A stretch of 64,000 bases of DNA from PHBD01 sp964578535 (lineage in GTDB: Bacteria > Desulfobacterota > Syntrophia > Syntrophales > PHBD01): assembly GCA_964578535.1 (NCBI GenBank), contig CAZODI010000014.1:1-64000 (forward strand), written 5' to 3'. The first letter of the stretch is position 1. The number at the start of each line of letters is the position of its first letter. The notes under the pieces were generated by a model. That model had not been told where the DNA came from. It saw only the letters and a list, made by a program, of their open reading frames with translations, and ran no database searches. A program made the translations under genes and the position numbers. Positions 17,080 through 24,928 of the stretch are shown one piece after another.

Positions 17080-19209
17080 ATGAGAAAAAAGATCCTCCTC
17101 TGGTCCTTTGCGATCCTCGTCCTGGTCGCCGGTGCGGCGGCGTGGATCCTGTCGGGCATGCTGCGGGGAGGCCCGCCGCCCCCCTCCTTTGCCCAGGTGC
17201 GCGATGACTGGCGGCTGTCCGAGGCCTTCCTCCTGGACCGCCACGGCCGCGTGATTCACGAGCTGCGCGTCGACCCCTCGGGACGCCGCCTGCAGTGGGT
17301 AGCCCTGGACGACATCTCACCGGCCCTGGTCCGGGCGGTCGTCCGGGGGGAGGACCGGCGGTTCCGGGAGCACGGGGGTGTGGACTGGCTCGCTGCGGCG
17401 GGATCGTTCGCGAAGCGGATTGCCGGCGGCCCTCTCCGGGGAGCCAGCACGATCTCCATGCAGCTTGCGGCACGGCTGGACCGGGAAGCACGTCCGCGGG
17501 CCGTGAGGAGAACCTGGGAGGAAAAGATCCGCCAGGCGCGGGCGGCCCTGCGTCTCGAAGAGGCCTGGACGAAGGATCGGATCCTGGAGGCCTACCTCAA
17601 CCTGATCACCTTCCGGGGCGAGCTTCAGGGCGTGGCCGCTGCTTCCCGGGGACTCTTCGGCAAGGACCCGTCGGGCCTCACCGACGAGGAGGCGTTCCTG
17701 ATGGCGGCCCTGATCCCGGCCGGACGGGCCCGGCCCGAACAGGCCGCGGCCCGGGCGTGGCGCCTGGCCCGCTCCCTCGACGTTCAGACGACGCCCGATC
17801 GCCTGCGGTCCCTGGCCGACGAGCGGCTGGGGCAGCCCTACGTCATCCAGCCGGCTGTGGCCCTGGCGCCACACGTGGCCAGGCTTCTCCTGACGGAAGG
17901 GAACCGGAGGGTCACCTCCACGCTTGACGGCGACCTGCAGCGGCAGGTAATGGAGATCCTCCGCCGGCACCTGGACATGCTCCGGGACCGGAACGTCCGG
18001 GACGGGGCCGTCCTCGTGGCGGACAACCGGACCGGTGAGATCCTGGCCTACGCGGGCAACCAGGGGCCGGACTCCTCGGCGCCGTTCGTGGACGGCGTCC
18101 GGGCCCCGCGGCAGGCCGGATCCACTCTGAAGCCGTTCCTGTACGGGCTGGCCCTGGAGCGTCGAATCCTCACGGCGGCCTCCATCCTGGAAGACTCCCC
18201 CGTGGAGATCCCGACGCCGGCCGGGCTGTACATGCCGGAGAATTACTCGAACCGCTATGCCGGGCCGGTGAGCGTCCGGACGGCGCTGTCGTCGTCCCTC
18301 AACGTCCCCGCCGTGCGGGTTCTCGGGCTTGTCGGGGCGGAGCCATTCGCCCAGCGCCTCCGGAATATCGGTTTCGGCGGGATCCGGAAGGACGGCGAGT
18401 ACTACGGCTGGTCCCTGGCTCTGGGGTCCGCCGACGTGACGCTCTGGGAACTGGTGACGGCCTACCGGGTCCTGGCCGACGGCGGGCGGGCGGGCAGCCT
18501 GTCTCTCGTGCCGGCCGGGAGGATTCCACCCGGGAAGGCTGGAATGGACCGGCGGGCGGCCTTTATCGTTTCCTCCATCCTGGCGGACCGCGGGGCCCGG
18601 AGCGTCACTTTCGGACTGGAAAACGCCCTGGCGACCCGGTTCTGGTCGGCCGTGAAAACGGGGACCAGCAAGGACATGAGAGACAACTGGTGCATCGGAT
18701 ACTCGGAGCGCTACACCGTCGGGGTCTGGGTGGGAAATTTCTCCGGCGCCCCCATGTGGAACGTGACCGGCGTCTCCGGAGCCGCTCCGGTGTGGATGGA
18801 GGTCATGAATATCCTGCATCGCCGCGTCGACTCGCGGCCGCCTGCACCGCCGGCCGGCGTGGTTGAAGCGCCGGTCCGGCCGGCCGGCACGGAGCCGGAC
18901 CGGGCCGAGTGGTTCCTGGCGGGGACCGAGCCGTCGCCGGCTGCGGAGGCGGGACCGCCCCGAGCGGTTGCCGCCATCCTGTATCCGCCCTCGGGAGCCG
19001 TCCTGGCCCTCGATCCGGACATCCCGGAGGAGAACCAGCGAGTCTCCTTTCTGGCCAGGGCTCCCAAGGGGGCGGTCTGGATCCTGGACGGCCGTGCCGC
19101 CGGGAGAGCAGCATCCCACGTCTGGGCGCCGGTCCGGGGAGAACACGTCCTGTCTCTGGCGGATGCGGAAACAAAAATTCTCGATACGGTGAGGTTCCAC
19201 GTAAAATGA
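17080..19209 (+). CDS. pbpC: Penicillin-binding protein 1C
   Basis: A bifunctional peptidoglycan synthase of 709 residues. It has an N-terminal membrane anchor (about 5-25), a GT51 glycosyltransferase domain with the catalytic EDRRFREHGGVD motif and GASTISMQLA, then a transpeptidase domain with SxxK in GSTLKPF, SxN in SSSLNVP and KTGTS (Lys526). The C-terminal PBP1C domain (about 625-709) is present. It should polymerise and crosslink glycan strands on the outer face of the inner membrane. I chose the ATG at 17080 (GGAGAGG upstream, start of the hydrophobic anchor). The stop overlaps the next gene's ATG by four bases. Confidence 0.93.
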   Translation: MRKKILLWSFAILVLVAGAAAWILSGMLRGGPPPPSFAQVRDDWRLSEAFLLDRHGRVIHELRVDPSGRRLQWVALDDISPALVRAVVRGEDRRFREHGGVDWLAAAGSFAKRIAGGPLRGASTISMQLAARLDREARPRAVRRTWEEKIRQARAALRLEEAWTKDRILEAYLNLITFRGELQGVAAASRGLFGKDPSGLTDEEAFLMAALIPAGRARPEQAAARAWRLARSLDVQTTPDRLRSLADERLGQPYVIQPAVALAPHVARLLLTEGNRRVTSTLDGDLQRQVMEILRRHLDMLRDRNVRDGAVLVADNRTGEILAYAGNQGPDSSAPFVDGVRAPRQAGSTLKPFLYGLALERRILTAASILEDSPVEIPTPAGLYMPENYSNRYAGPVSVRTALSSSLNVPAVRVLGLVGAEPFAQRLRNIGFGGIRKDGEYYGWSLALGSADVTLWELVTAYRVLADGGRAGSLSLVPAGRIPPGKAGMDRRAAFIVSSILADRGARSVTFGLENALATRFWSAVKTGTSKDMRDNWCIGYSERYTVGVWVGNFSGAPMWNVTGVSGAAPVWMEVMNILHRRVDSRPPAPPAGVVEAPVRPAGTEPDRAEWFLAGTEPSPAAEAGPPRAVAAILYPPSGAVLALDPDIPEENQRVSFLARAPKGAVWILDGRAAGRAASHVWAPVRGEHVLSLADAETKILDTVRFHVK

Positions 19210-20258
19210 CGAGCCGTGCGTACCGGCCTTCGGGCTGGCTGAAAAATACCCATGTTCAAACCCTTCTCGCCAGTTCGCGCCTTCGGGTCCTCGGCCGCCA
19301 CCCCATGGAAGAGGCCGCCTCGGAGGTCATCCTGGACGGCGTGCACCGGTCCCGCCTCCAGGGATTTCATTCCCCGCAGCCCGGCGGGAAGCCGCGGGGC
19401 CTGTTCATCCTCCTGCACGGCTGGGAAGGCGGTGCCGACTCCGCCTACATCCGCTCGGCGGGGCGATACTTCTGGGACCGGGGGCTGGACGTCTTCCGCC
19501 TCAACCTGCGGGATCACGGGAAAAGCCATCACCTCAACGAGGGGCTCTTCCACGGCGCCCTCATCGACGAAACCCATGCCGCCACCGTGTCTGCCGCGAA
19601 GCTGGCCAAGGGAGCCCCCTGCTGGATCATGGGCTTCTCCATGGGAGGAAACTTCGCCCTTCGGATGGCTCTCGGACAGGGCCGGGAGCCCATCTCCGGC
19701 CTCCGCCGCGTCTTCGCGGTCAGCCCGGCGCTCGATCCCTACAAGTCCACACTGGCCATCGACGAGGGGCCTGCCCTCTACCGGAGGTATTTCCTGAACA
19801 AATGGAAGCGCTCCCTCCGGAAGAAGGAGCGACTCTTCCCCGAGCGGTACCGCTTCGGGGAGCTGCTGAAGGAGCATGACACCTGCCTCGGCCTCACGGA
19901 GGCCATCATGGGTTACTTCCCCCAATTCCCCGATTACCGGACCTATTTCCGGAAGTACACGCTTCTGGACGGGACGTTCCGGTCCCTGGAGACGCCGGTG
20001 ACGATCTTCATCTCCGCCGACGATCCCGTCATTGACGTCAAGGATTTCCGGGAGCTGGCACCGGGCCCGAACCTGGACCTGCGGATTCTTTCCCATGGCG
20101 GGCATTGCGGCTTCTTCGAATCAGCCTTCCCGTTTGCCAGCCACCACGAACGGGAGGCGATGCGGATGATCGAGGAGGAATGCCGGGCAGAGATCCACTC
20201 CCGCAATGGAGTCGTTGCTTTTCCGCGGCTGGATTGCTATAGGAATCGCCCTGTTTGA
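19206..20258 (+). CDS. YheT-like alpha/beta hydrolase
   Basis: A 350-residue alpha/beta-hydrolase of the YheT/ABHD family. Landmarks are the family-specific N-terminus WLKNTHVQTLLAS, the oxyanion strand LFILLHGWEGG, the nucleophile elbow GFSMGG (Ser about 142), a late Asp in SADDPVID and the catalytic His in LSHGGHCGF. It is cytoplasmic with no signal; the substrate is probably a carboxylic ester but is unproven. The ATG overlaps the pbpC stop (ATGA), so it is translationally coupled to the pbpC gene. Confidence 0.87.
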   Translation: MTSRAYRPSGWLKNTHVQTLLASSRLRVLGRHPMEEAASEVILDGVHRSRLQGFHSPQPGGKPRGLFILLHGWEGGADSAYIRSAGRYFWDRGLDVFRLNLRDHGKSHHLNEGLFHGALIDETHAATVSAAKLAKGAPCWIMGFSMGGNFALRMALGQGREPISGLRRVFAVSPALDPYKSTLAIDEGPALYRRYFLNKWKRSLRKKERLFPERYRFGELLKEHDTCLGLTEAIMGYFPQFPDYRTYFRKYTLLDGTFRSLETPVTIFISADDPVIDVKDFRELAPGPNLDLRILSHGGHCGFFESAFPFASHHEREAMRMIEEECRAEIHSRNGVVAFPRLDCYRNRPV

Positions 20259-20278
20259 TGCGGAAAGGGGAGGGTGCC

Positions 20279-20850
20279 GTGGCGAAGATGACGTCGAAGA
20301 AGGACCTGGAGGGCCTGACCCTCCTGGGGGAGGAAAAAACCCGGCCGGGGAAGAAGCTGGAGACGTTCCCCAACCACAACCCGGAGCGGGACTACACGGT
20401 GACCCTCCGGACGGAGGAGTTCACCTGCGTATGCCCCGCCACGGGCCAGCCCGACTTCGCCGTCCTCACCATCCGCTATATTCCCAACCGGAAGATCCTG
20501 GAGTCCAAGTCCCTGAAGCTCTACCTCTGGTCCTACCGGGACCGCGGCGTCTTCCACGAGCACGTGACAAACGCCATCCTGGACGATCTCGTGGCGGCCC
20601 TGGCGCCGCGCTGGTGCAAGGTCACCGGNNNNNNNNNNNNNNNNNNNNNNNNNNNNNNNNNNNNNNNNNNNNNNNNNNNNNNNNNNNNNNNNNNNNNNNN
20701 NNNNNNNNNNNNNNNNNNNNNNNNNNNNCCATCCTGGACGATCTCGTGGCGGCCCTGGCGCCGCGCTGGTGCAAGGTCACCGGAGAGTTCGCCGTCCGCG
20801 GGGGGATTTCCATTACCGTGGAGGCGGAGTACAGGGCCTCAGGCTGTTGA
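20279..20850 (+). CDS. queF: NADPH-dependent preQ0 reductase QueF (split by assembly gap)
   Basis: Reduces the nitrile 7-cyano-7-deazaguanine (preQ0) to preQ1 in queuosine tRNA biosynthesis. The catalytic Cys lies in CVCPATGQPDFA and the NADPH-binding motif in ESKSLKLYLWS; RGGISITV near the end also fits the family. A 100-N run interrupts the gene, but the 55 bases on each side of it are identical. Removing the Ns and one copy (155 bases) restores a single open frame of 138 residues, normal for short QueF. GTG at 20279 is chosen because GGGGAGGG sits 5 bases upstream; ATG at 20288 is the alternative. The last residues and the stop codon come from repeat element A (20841-20962). Confidence 0.88.
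20629..20728. other. 100-N scaffold gap with duplicated flanks
   Basis: The gap lies inside queF. Bases 20574-20628 and 20729-20783 are identical (55 bp), as expected for two overlapping contig ends placed side by side with a filler gap. Probably no sequence is missing. Confidence 0.9.
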
Positions 20851-20962
20851 AAAACGCCCGTCTGCTGCGTTTCCCTCATCCTGCGCCACTCGACGTACCC
20901 AAACGTACGACTCGCGGCTCAGGATTTCGGGGGCCTTGAATCCGGGCATTTTTGAACAACCT
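20841..20962. repeat. Palindromic MITE-like element, copy A
   Basis: A 122-bp element with 19-bp terminal inverted repeats: AGGCTGTTGAAAAACGCCC at the left and the reverse complement of AGGTTGTTCAAAAATGCCC at the right (15 of 19 pairs). The interior is also imperfectly palindromic, with ATCCTG pairing CAGGAT and CGTAC pairing GTACG around a 6-nt loop. Its 85-bp core aligns without gaps to copy B (25156-25281, opposite orientation) at 62 positions. The queF stop codon lies inside the left terminal repeat. No ORF or transposase is present, so any mobility would need to be supplied in trans. Confidence 0.8.
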
Positions 20963-21017
20963 TCATGAGTGGATTTCAACAAAATGAATCGGACCTGTTT
21001 TTCCCGGTGAGTGAAAG

Positions 21018-21761
21018 ATGAAGGAATCCGGAATCGGACGATCCCGGTGGCTGCCGGCCATCACGGCCTTGTTTGTCACCTCCCTGATCGTCGCCAACCT
21101 GATCGCCGTCAAGCTGATTCAGGCGGGTCCCCTCGTCCTGCCGGCGGCGGTCATCATTTTCCCCCTGTCGTACATCTTCGGGGATGTTTTAACGGAGGTG
21201 TACGGATACGGCCGGGCCCGGCGGGTCATCTGGACGGGCTTTGCCTGCAATCTCCTGGCGGTTTTCGCCATCGAGGCCAGCATCCGCATTCCAGCAGCCT
21301 CCTTCTGGACCCTGGGAACCATGGACTCCACCGTTTCGAACCAGGCGTACAAGGCCCTCCTGGGGTTCGCACCCCGGCTCCTCGCGGCATCCTTTGCGGC
21401 CTACCTCGTGGGAGAGTTTCTCAATGCCTTCGTCCTGGCGAAGATGAAAATCGCAACGGCGGGGCGCTTCCTCTGGTTGCGGACCATCGGCTCCACCGTC
21501 GTGGGCCAGCTGGCCGACTCGGCCATCTTCATTGCGGCAGCCTTCTGGGGCATGATCCCGCTCCCCGTCCTGGGGACGATGATCGTCACGCAGTGGCTCG
21601 TCAAGAGCGCCTACGAGGCGGCCTTCACGCCCGTTACCTATCTCGTCGTGGGATATCTGAAGCGGGCCGAGGGGAGTGACGTCTACGACCGGCACACCCG
21701 TTTCAGCCCGCTCCTGTGGGGGGACCCGTCCCGGGAGACATCGCTCCGCGGCAAGGGCTGA
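21018..21761 (+). CDS. yhhQ: Queuosine precursor transporter (YhhQ family)
   Basis: A 247-residue inner-membrane protein of about six helices. It carries the family hallmarks ANLIAVKLI near the N-terminus, FPLSYIFGDVLTEVYGYGRAR (first 20 residues of that stretch) and VGQLADSAIFI. YhhQ/QPTR proteins import the queuosine precursors preQ0 and/or preQ1. It lies downstream of queF on the same strand, separated only by repeat element A and about 55 bp, so the two probably work together in queuosine supply. The C-terminal 30 residues are hydrophilic. Confidence 0.88.
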   Translation: MKESGIGRSRWLPAITALFVTSLIVANLIAVKLIQAGPLVLPAAVIIFPLSYIFGDVLTEVYGYGRARRVIWTGFACNLLAVFAIEASIRIPAASFWTLGTMDSTVSNQAYKALLGFAPRLLAASFAAYLVGEFLNAFVLAKMKIATAGRFLWLRTIGSTVVGQLADSAIFIAAAFWGMIPLPVLGTMIVTQWLVKSAYEAAFTPVTYLVVGYLKRAEGSDVYDRHTRFSPLLWGDPSRETSLRGKG

Positions 21762-21767
21762 GATCTC

Positions 21768-22877
21768 TCAGGGGAGGACCGCCCGCAGGGCCTCCAGGAA
21801 GCGATCCACGTTCTCCCGCCGGGCCGTGTGGCCCATGAGGCCGATCCGCCAGATCTTTCCCGCCAGGGGCCCGAGCCCTCCGCCGATCTCGATCTTGAAC
21901 TCCTGCCGCAGCCTCTTTCGGACGGCGAGCTCGTCGATTCCTTCGGGGCTGCGGACGGTGTTGAGCATGGGCAGGCGGAAGGGCTTCTCCACCAGCATCG
22001 AGAGTCCCATGCCCTCCAGCCCGGCCACGAGGGCCTCATGGGCCTCCCGGTGCCGCGCGAAGGCCTTCTCCGGGTCTTCCTCCAGGACGAGCCGCAGGGA
22101 CTCGTACAGGGCGTAGAGCATGTTCACCGGGGCCGTGTGGTGGTAGACCCGGTTCTGGTTCCAGTAGTTCGTGATGAGGCTCAGGTCCAGGTACCAGTTG
22201 GGGACCTTGGTCTTGCGGCGGTTCAGCTTCGCCGCGGCGCGATCCGAAAAGGAGAGAGGGGCCAGGCCCGGAGGGCAGGAGAGGCACTTCTGGGTACCGC
22301 TGTAGAGGGCGTCGATGCGCCAGTCGTCCATGCGGACCTCGATCCCGCCCAGGCTCGTGACGGCGTCCACCAGGTAGAGCGTGTCCGTGCCGGCCAGCAT
22401 CTTCCCGATCTCGGCGACGGGGTTCCGGACGCCCGTGGACGTCTCGGCGTGGACCACCGCCACGATGGAGAAGGGTCCTTTCTTCAGGGCATCCGCCGTC
22501 CGGTCGAGATCGACGGGGGTTCCCCATTCGAACTCCAGGGCCTCCACGCGGGCTCCCAGACGCCCCGCCACGTCCTGCATGCGGCGGCCGAAGACGCCGT
22601 TCGTCAGGATGAGGACCGGGTCTCCGGGCTCGACGAGGTTGACGAAGCAGGCCTCCATCCCGGCGGAGCCGGTCCCGGACATGGGAACCGTGAGGGCGTT
22701 TTTCGTGTTCAGGAGTTCCTGGAGCATGGACTTGGCGCCGTCCATGATGGTCAGGAAGTAGGGGTCCAGGTGGCCCAGCGTGGGCTTCGCCAGGGCCTCG
22801 TAGACCGTCGGGGGCACGCAGGACGGGCCGGGGCCCATGAGCAGGATTTCTTCGATGCCGTCGAGCAGATTTTTCAT
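21768..22877 (-). CDS. Class V aminotransferase (alanine-glyoxylate / serine-pyruvate type)
   Basis: A 369-residue PLP enzyme of the alanine-glyoxylate aminotransferase family. Landmarks are the N-terminal MGPGPSCVPP, the SGTGSAGMEA cofactor-binding turn, the PLP-ring Asp in YLVDAVTSLGG and the Schiff-base Lys in SGTQKCLSCPPGL. It probably moves an amino group between alanine, serine or aspartate and glyoxylate or pyruvate in the cytoplasm. The ATG at 22877 is preceded by AGGAGGT and matches the family N-terminus; a longer frame to 23018 has no support. It faces the yhhQ gene tail to tail. The nearby hydroxyacid dehydrogenase could act on the keto product (hydroxypyruvate or glyoxylate). Confidence 0.87.
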   Translation of the reverse strand: MKNLLDGIEEILLMGPGPSCVPPTVYEALAKPTLGHLDPYFLTIMDGAKSMLQELLNTKNALTVPMSGTGSAGMEACFVNLVEPGDPVLILTNGVFGRRMQDVAGRLGARVEALEFEWGTPVDLDRTADALKKGPFSIVAVVHAETSTGVRNPVAEIGKMLAGTDTLYLVDAVTSLGGIEVRMDDWRIDALYSGTQKCLSCPPGLAPLSFSDRAAAKLNRRKTKVPNWYLDLSLITNYWNQNRVYHHTAPVNMLYALYESLRLVLEEDPEKAFARHREAHEALVAGLEGMGLSMLVEKPFRLPMLNTVRSPEGIDELAVRKRLRQEFKIEIGGGLGPLAGKIWRIGLMGHTARRENVDRFLEALRAVLP

Positions 22878-23041
22878 GACGCCGCACCTCCTCTGCGGAT
22901 CTTGTCCGGTGGACTCGGGGTGAAGGAACCGGCTGCCTGGAATCCTTGCGGATCCTCGGCCTTTTCTATAGCGAAAAGATTTGTTAATGTCCAATGTCCC
23001 ATCCAGCGGATCATGCATGACTTTCGGAAAGGAGAAAAAAT

Positions 23042-23332
23042 ATGCTCAGGCACGTGGTGTTCGTGAAGTTCAAGGCGGGGGTGACGGCGGAGCAGGTGGA
23101 GGAGGTGAAGAAGGCCCTGGGAGGCCTGCCGGGAAAAATCCAGGAGATCAAGGGGTGGGCCTTCGGTCCCGACGTTCTCCGGACGGAGCGCTCCGTCGAC
23201 TTCGCCCTCGTGGCCGACTTCGAGGACGTGGAGGCCCTGAAGCGCTACCAGGTCCACCCGGACCACGTCCCGGTCTTGGGGCTGGTGCGCTCCGTGAGCG
23301 AGCTGCTGCAGGTCGCGGATTTCTATCTGTAG
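23042..23332 (+). CDS. Dabb (stress-responsive alpha/beta-barrel) family protein
   Basis: A 96-residue cytoplasmic protein with the ferredoxin-like Dabb fold. Landmarks are the start MLRHVVFVKFKAGVT, a first helix (AEQVEEVKKALGGL), then DFALVADFEDVEALKRYQ and HPDHVPVLGLV. Such proteins dimerise into a beta-barrel; their function is often unknown. A GGAAAGGAG ribosome-binding site precedes the ATG. A strong terminator hairpin follows directly (23335-23382). Confidence 0.85.
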   Translation: MLRHVVFVKFKAGVTAEQVEEVKKALGGLPGKIQEIKGWAFGPDVLRTERSVDFALVADFEDVEALKRYQVHPDHVPVLGLVRSVSELLQVADFYL

Positions 23333-23334
23333 GA

Positions 23335-23382
23335 AAAACAGGCCGGATTGTTTTGTGCTGCAAACCAAGTCCGGCCTGTTTT
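23335..23382. terminator. Intrinsic terminator after the Dabb gene
   Basis: A perfect 13-bp stem: AAAACAGGCCGGA (23335-23347) pairs with TCCGGCCTGTTTT (23370-23382), with a 22-nt loop, ending in T residues. It begins two bases after the stop codon. It lies upstream of the hydroxyacid dehydrogenase start, so the two genes are probably separately controlled or coupled by attenuation. Confidence 0.75.
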
Positions 23383-23422
23383 CATGCAGAATCAATCAGA
23401 CCTGTTTTCCGGGGAGGTAACG

Positions 23423-24397
23423 ATGAAGAAAAAGGTGCTGGTGACCCTCAATCTGCCGAAGGAGCTTCTCGACCGCTTGAGGGAGGCTTGCGAGGTGGAC
23501 TTCCATTCCGAGGATCGCCCCATGGAGCGTAAGGCTTTCCTGGAGCGGCTCCCGGGAAAGGAAGGCCTGCTGCCGTCGATCACCGATGCGGTGGACGCGG
23601 AGGCCATGGACCGGGCGCCGGGCCTCCGAATGATCGCCAACTTCGGCGTGGGCTTCAACAACATCGACGTGGCGGCCGCCACGGCCCGGGGCATCCCCGT
23701 GTCCAACACGCCGGGGGTGCTGACGGATGCCACGGCGGATGTGGCGTTTGCCCTGATCCTGGCGGTGAACCGTCGGGTGGTCGAAGGGGACCGGATGGTC
23801 CGGGAAGGAGGGTTCCGTTTCTGGGCGCCGTTCCTCTTTCTCGGCAGCGAGGTCTCCGGCAAGACCCTCGGGATCGTGGGGATGGGCCGCATCGGACAGG
23901 CCGTGGCCCGGCGCGCCCGGGGATTCGGTATGCCGGTTCTCTACAACAACCGGAACCGCCTGGATTCCGCAGAGGAGGAAGCTCTGGGGGCCTCCTTCCG
24001 GTCTCTCCCAGACCTTCTGGCGGAGGCGGACATCGTGTCCCTCCACGTTCCCCTGACGCCGGAGACCCGCCACCTGATCGACCGGGAAGCTCTGGGACGC
24101 ATGAAGCCCTCGGCGGTCCTGATCAACACCTCCCGGGGGCCCGTGGTGGACGAGAACGCCCTCGTGGACGCCCTCCGCGCGGGGACCATCGCCGGGGCCG
24201 GACTGGACGTCTACGAGGATGAACCCCGCCTGGTGCCGGGACTGGCGGAACTGGACAACGCCGTCCTCCTGCCCCATGTCGGGAGTGCCACGTGGGAGAC
24301 CCGGATGAAGATGGCCGATCTGGCCGTGACGAATCTCCTGGCGGGGCTGCGGGGAGACCGGCCGCCGAACCTCGTCAACCCCGAGGTCTGGACATAA
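23423..24397 (+). CDS. D-2-hydroxyacid dehydrogenase (glyoxylate/hydroxypyruvate reductase-like)
   Basis: A 324-residue NAD(P)H-dependent oxidoreductase. The Rossmann motif is GIVGMGRIGQAVARRARGFG, and the catalytic triad is visible as Arg in INTSRGPVVDE, Glu in DVYEDEPRL and His in LLPHVGSATWET. The N-terminal GVGFNNIDV substrate loop is typical of glyoxylate/hydroxypyruvate reductases. It probably reduces a small 2-keto acid to a D-hydroxy acid in the cytoplasm. The ATG at 23423 has a GGGGAGGT site upstream; a longer frame from 23348 runs through the terminator hairpin and is rejected. Confidence 0.9.
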   Translation: MKKKVLVTLNLPKELLDRLREACEVDFHSEDRPMERKAFLERLPGKEGLLPSITDAVDAEAMDRAPGLRMIANFGVGFNNIDVAAATARGIPVSNTPGVLTDATADVAFALILAVNRRVVEGDRMVREGGFRFWAPFLFLGSEVSGKTLGIVGMGRIGQAVARRARGFGMPVLYNNRNRLDSAEEEALGASFRSLPDLLAEADIVSLHVPLTPETRHLIDREALGRMKPSAVLINTSRGPVVDENALVDALRAGTIAGAGLDVYEDEPRLVPGLAELDNAVLLPHVGSATWETRMKMADLAVTNLLAGLRGDRPPNLVNPEVWT

Positions 24398-24427
24398 TCC
24401 TGGAGAATGCCGGCTTAGGAGAAGCGG

Positions 24428-24460
24428 ACGGATTTGAAATCCGTTCTTCCTTTGTCTTTC
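24428..24460 (+). terminator. Terminator-like hairpin after the hydroxyacid dehydrogenase
   Basis: ACGGATTT-G-AAATCCGT is a perfect 8-bp stem (24428-24444) followed by a pyrimidine-rich, T-rich tract, about 30 bp after the stop codon. The one-base loop means the real loop must open by one or two pairs. Confidence 0.5.
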
Positions 24461-24513
24461 TTTTTTCTTTCCTGACAGGCCAGCACGCCTTCTCTTGGCA
24501 TTCAACGCATCGG

Positions 24514-24644
24514 CGCGGGGGCTGCCACGGGGGCTCCCGCCGTCGCGAAAACGTTTCCGCTCTTCGCCTTCTGAAACCGAAGAGCCTGGGGTCCGGAAAC
24601 GTTTTCTAATTGCTCCTCTGGGAACCCCCGGTCGCGCCCCCGCG
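24514..24644. repeat. Large imperfect palindrome, unit 1
   Basis: The nested pairing is: CGCGGGGGC (24514-24522) with GCCCCCGCG (24636-24644); GGGGGCTCCC (24529-24538) with GGGAACCCCC (24620-24629), one mismatch; GAAAACGTTTCC (24547-24558) with GGAAACGTTTTC (24595-24606); GCTCTTCG (24559-24566) with CGAAGAGC (24578-24585). The last two stems stack directly on the left arm. The left arm (24512-24558) recurs, inverted, at window bases 1-48, so this is a dispersed element. Confidence 0.75.
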
Positions 24645-24662
24645 AACATTGGTGGGTGAGGG

Positions 24663-24826
24663 GGGCTTCCCGGAGCGCGAATAGCGGCTTTTTCGGGGCA
24701 CCCTGCCGTCGCAGCGCAGCGCCCGCAAAGTCATCTGTCTGAGCGCCGCCAGGCGCGAGTTATGACTTTGCAGCGGAGCGAGACGATGCAGGGTCGAAAA
24801 AACGCTTCTGAGCGCGAGGGAAGCCC
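24663..24826. repeat. Large imperfect palindrome, unit 2
   Basis: A 164-nt nested structure: GGGCTTCCC (24663-24671) with GGGAAGCCC (24818-24826); AGCG (24683-24686) with CGCT (24803-24806); TTTTTCG (24689-24695) with CGAAAAA (24795-24801); CCCTGC (24701-24706) with GCAGGG (24788-24793); GCAAAGTCAT (24725-24734) with ATGACTTTGC (24762-24771); GCGCC (24743-24747) with GGCGC (24752-24756). It lies 18 bp after unit 1. No second copy is seen in the window. Confidence 0.7.
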
Positions 24827-24884
24827 TGCTCCCACATACCCACCCCATCCGCGCCTGATTTTCTTAAAAAAGAGAAAAAAGGAA

Positions 24885-24905
24885 GAGGAACGGATTTCAA
24901 ATCCG
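24885..24905 (-). terminator. Terminator-like hairpin after the 53-aa gene
   Basis: CGGATTT-C-AAATCCG (24891-24905) forms a 7-bp stem. Read on the minus strand it follows the small gene at 24929-25090 and is followed by a pyrimidine-rich tract with a T-run. It shares its stem sequence with the hairpin at 24428-24444. Confidence 0.45.
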
Positions 24906-24928
24906 ATGTTTTTTGCTTTCCTGCTTGT

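Larger units (their letters stand above)
24398..24928. other. Gene-free convergent intergenic region with large palindromes
   Basis: This 531-bp stretch separates the 3' ends of two convergent genes. It starts and ends with a CGGATTT-x-AAATCCG hairpin (24428-24444 and 24891-24905) and holds two large structured repeats listed separately (24514-24644, 24663-24826). The one frame open across it (24762-24950) has no family features and runs through the repeats; I do not call it a gene. Confidence 0.8.

Noticed and set aside
14507..17491. 994-codon open frame on the minus strand opposite the alpha-2-macroglobulin gene
   Set aside because: Product is Arg/Pro/Gly-rich with no family motifs; it is an antisense shadow typical of GC-rich codon use. 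The same applies to the frames at 11606-14191, 8760-11210 and 17317-19200 on the minus strand.
20279..20850. queF pseudogene through insertion
   Set aside because: The interruption is an N-filled scaffold gap with duplicated contig ends; the collapsed frame is intact.
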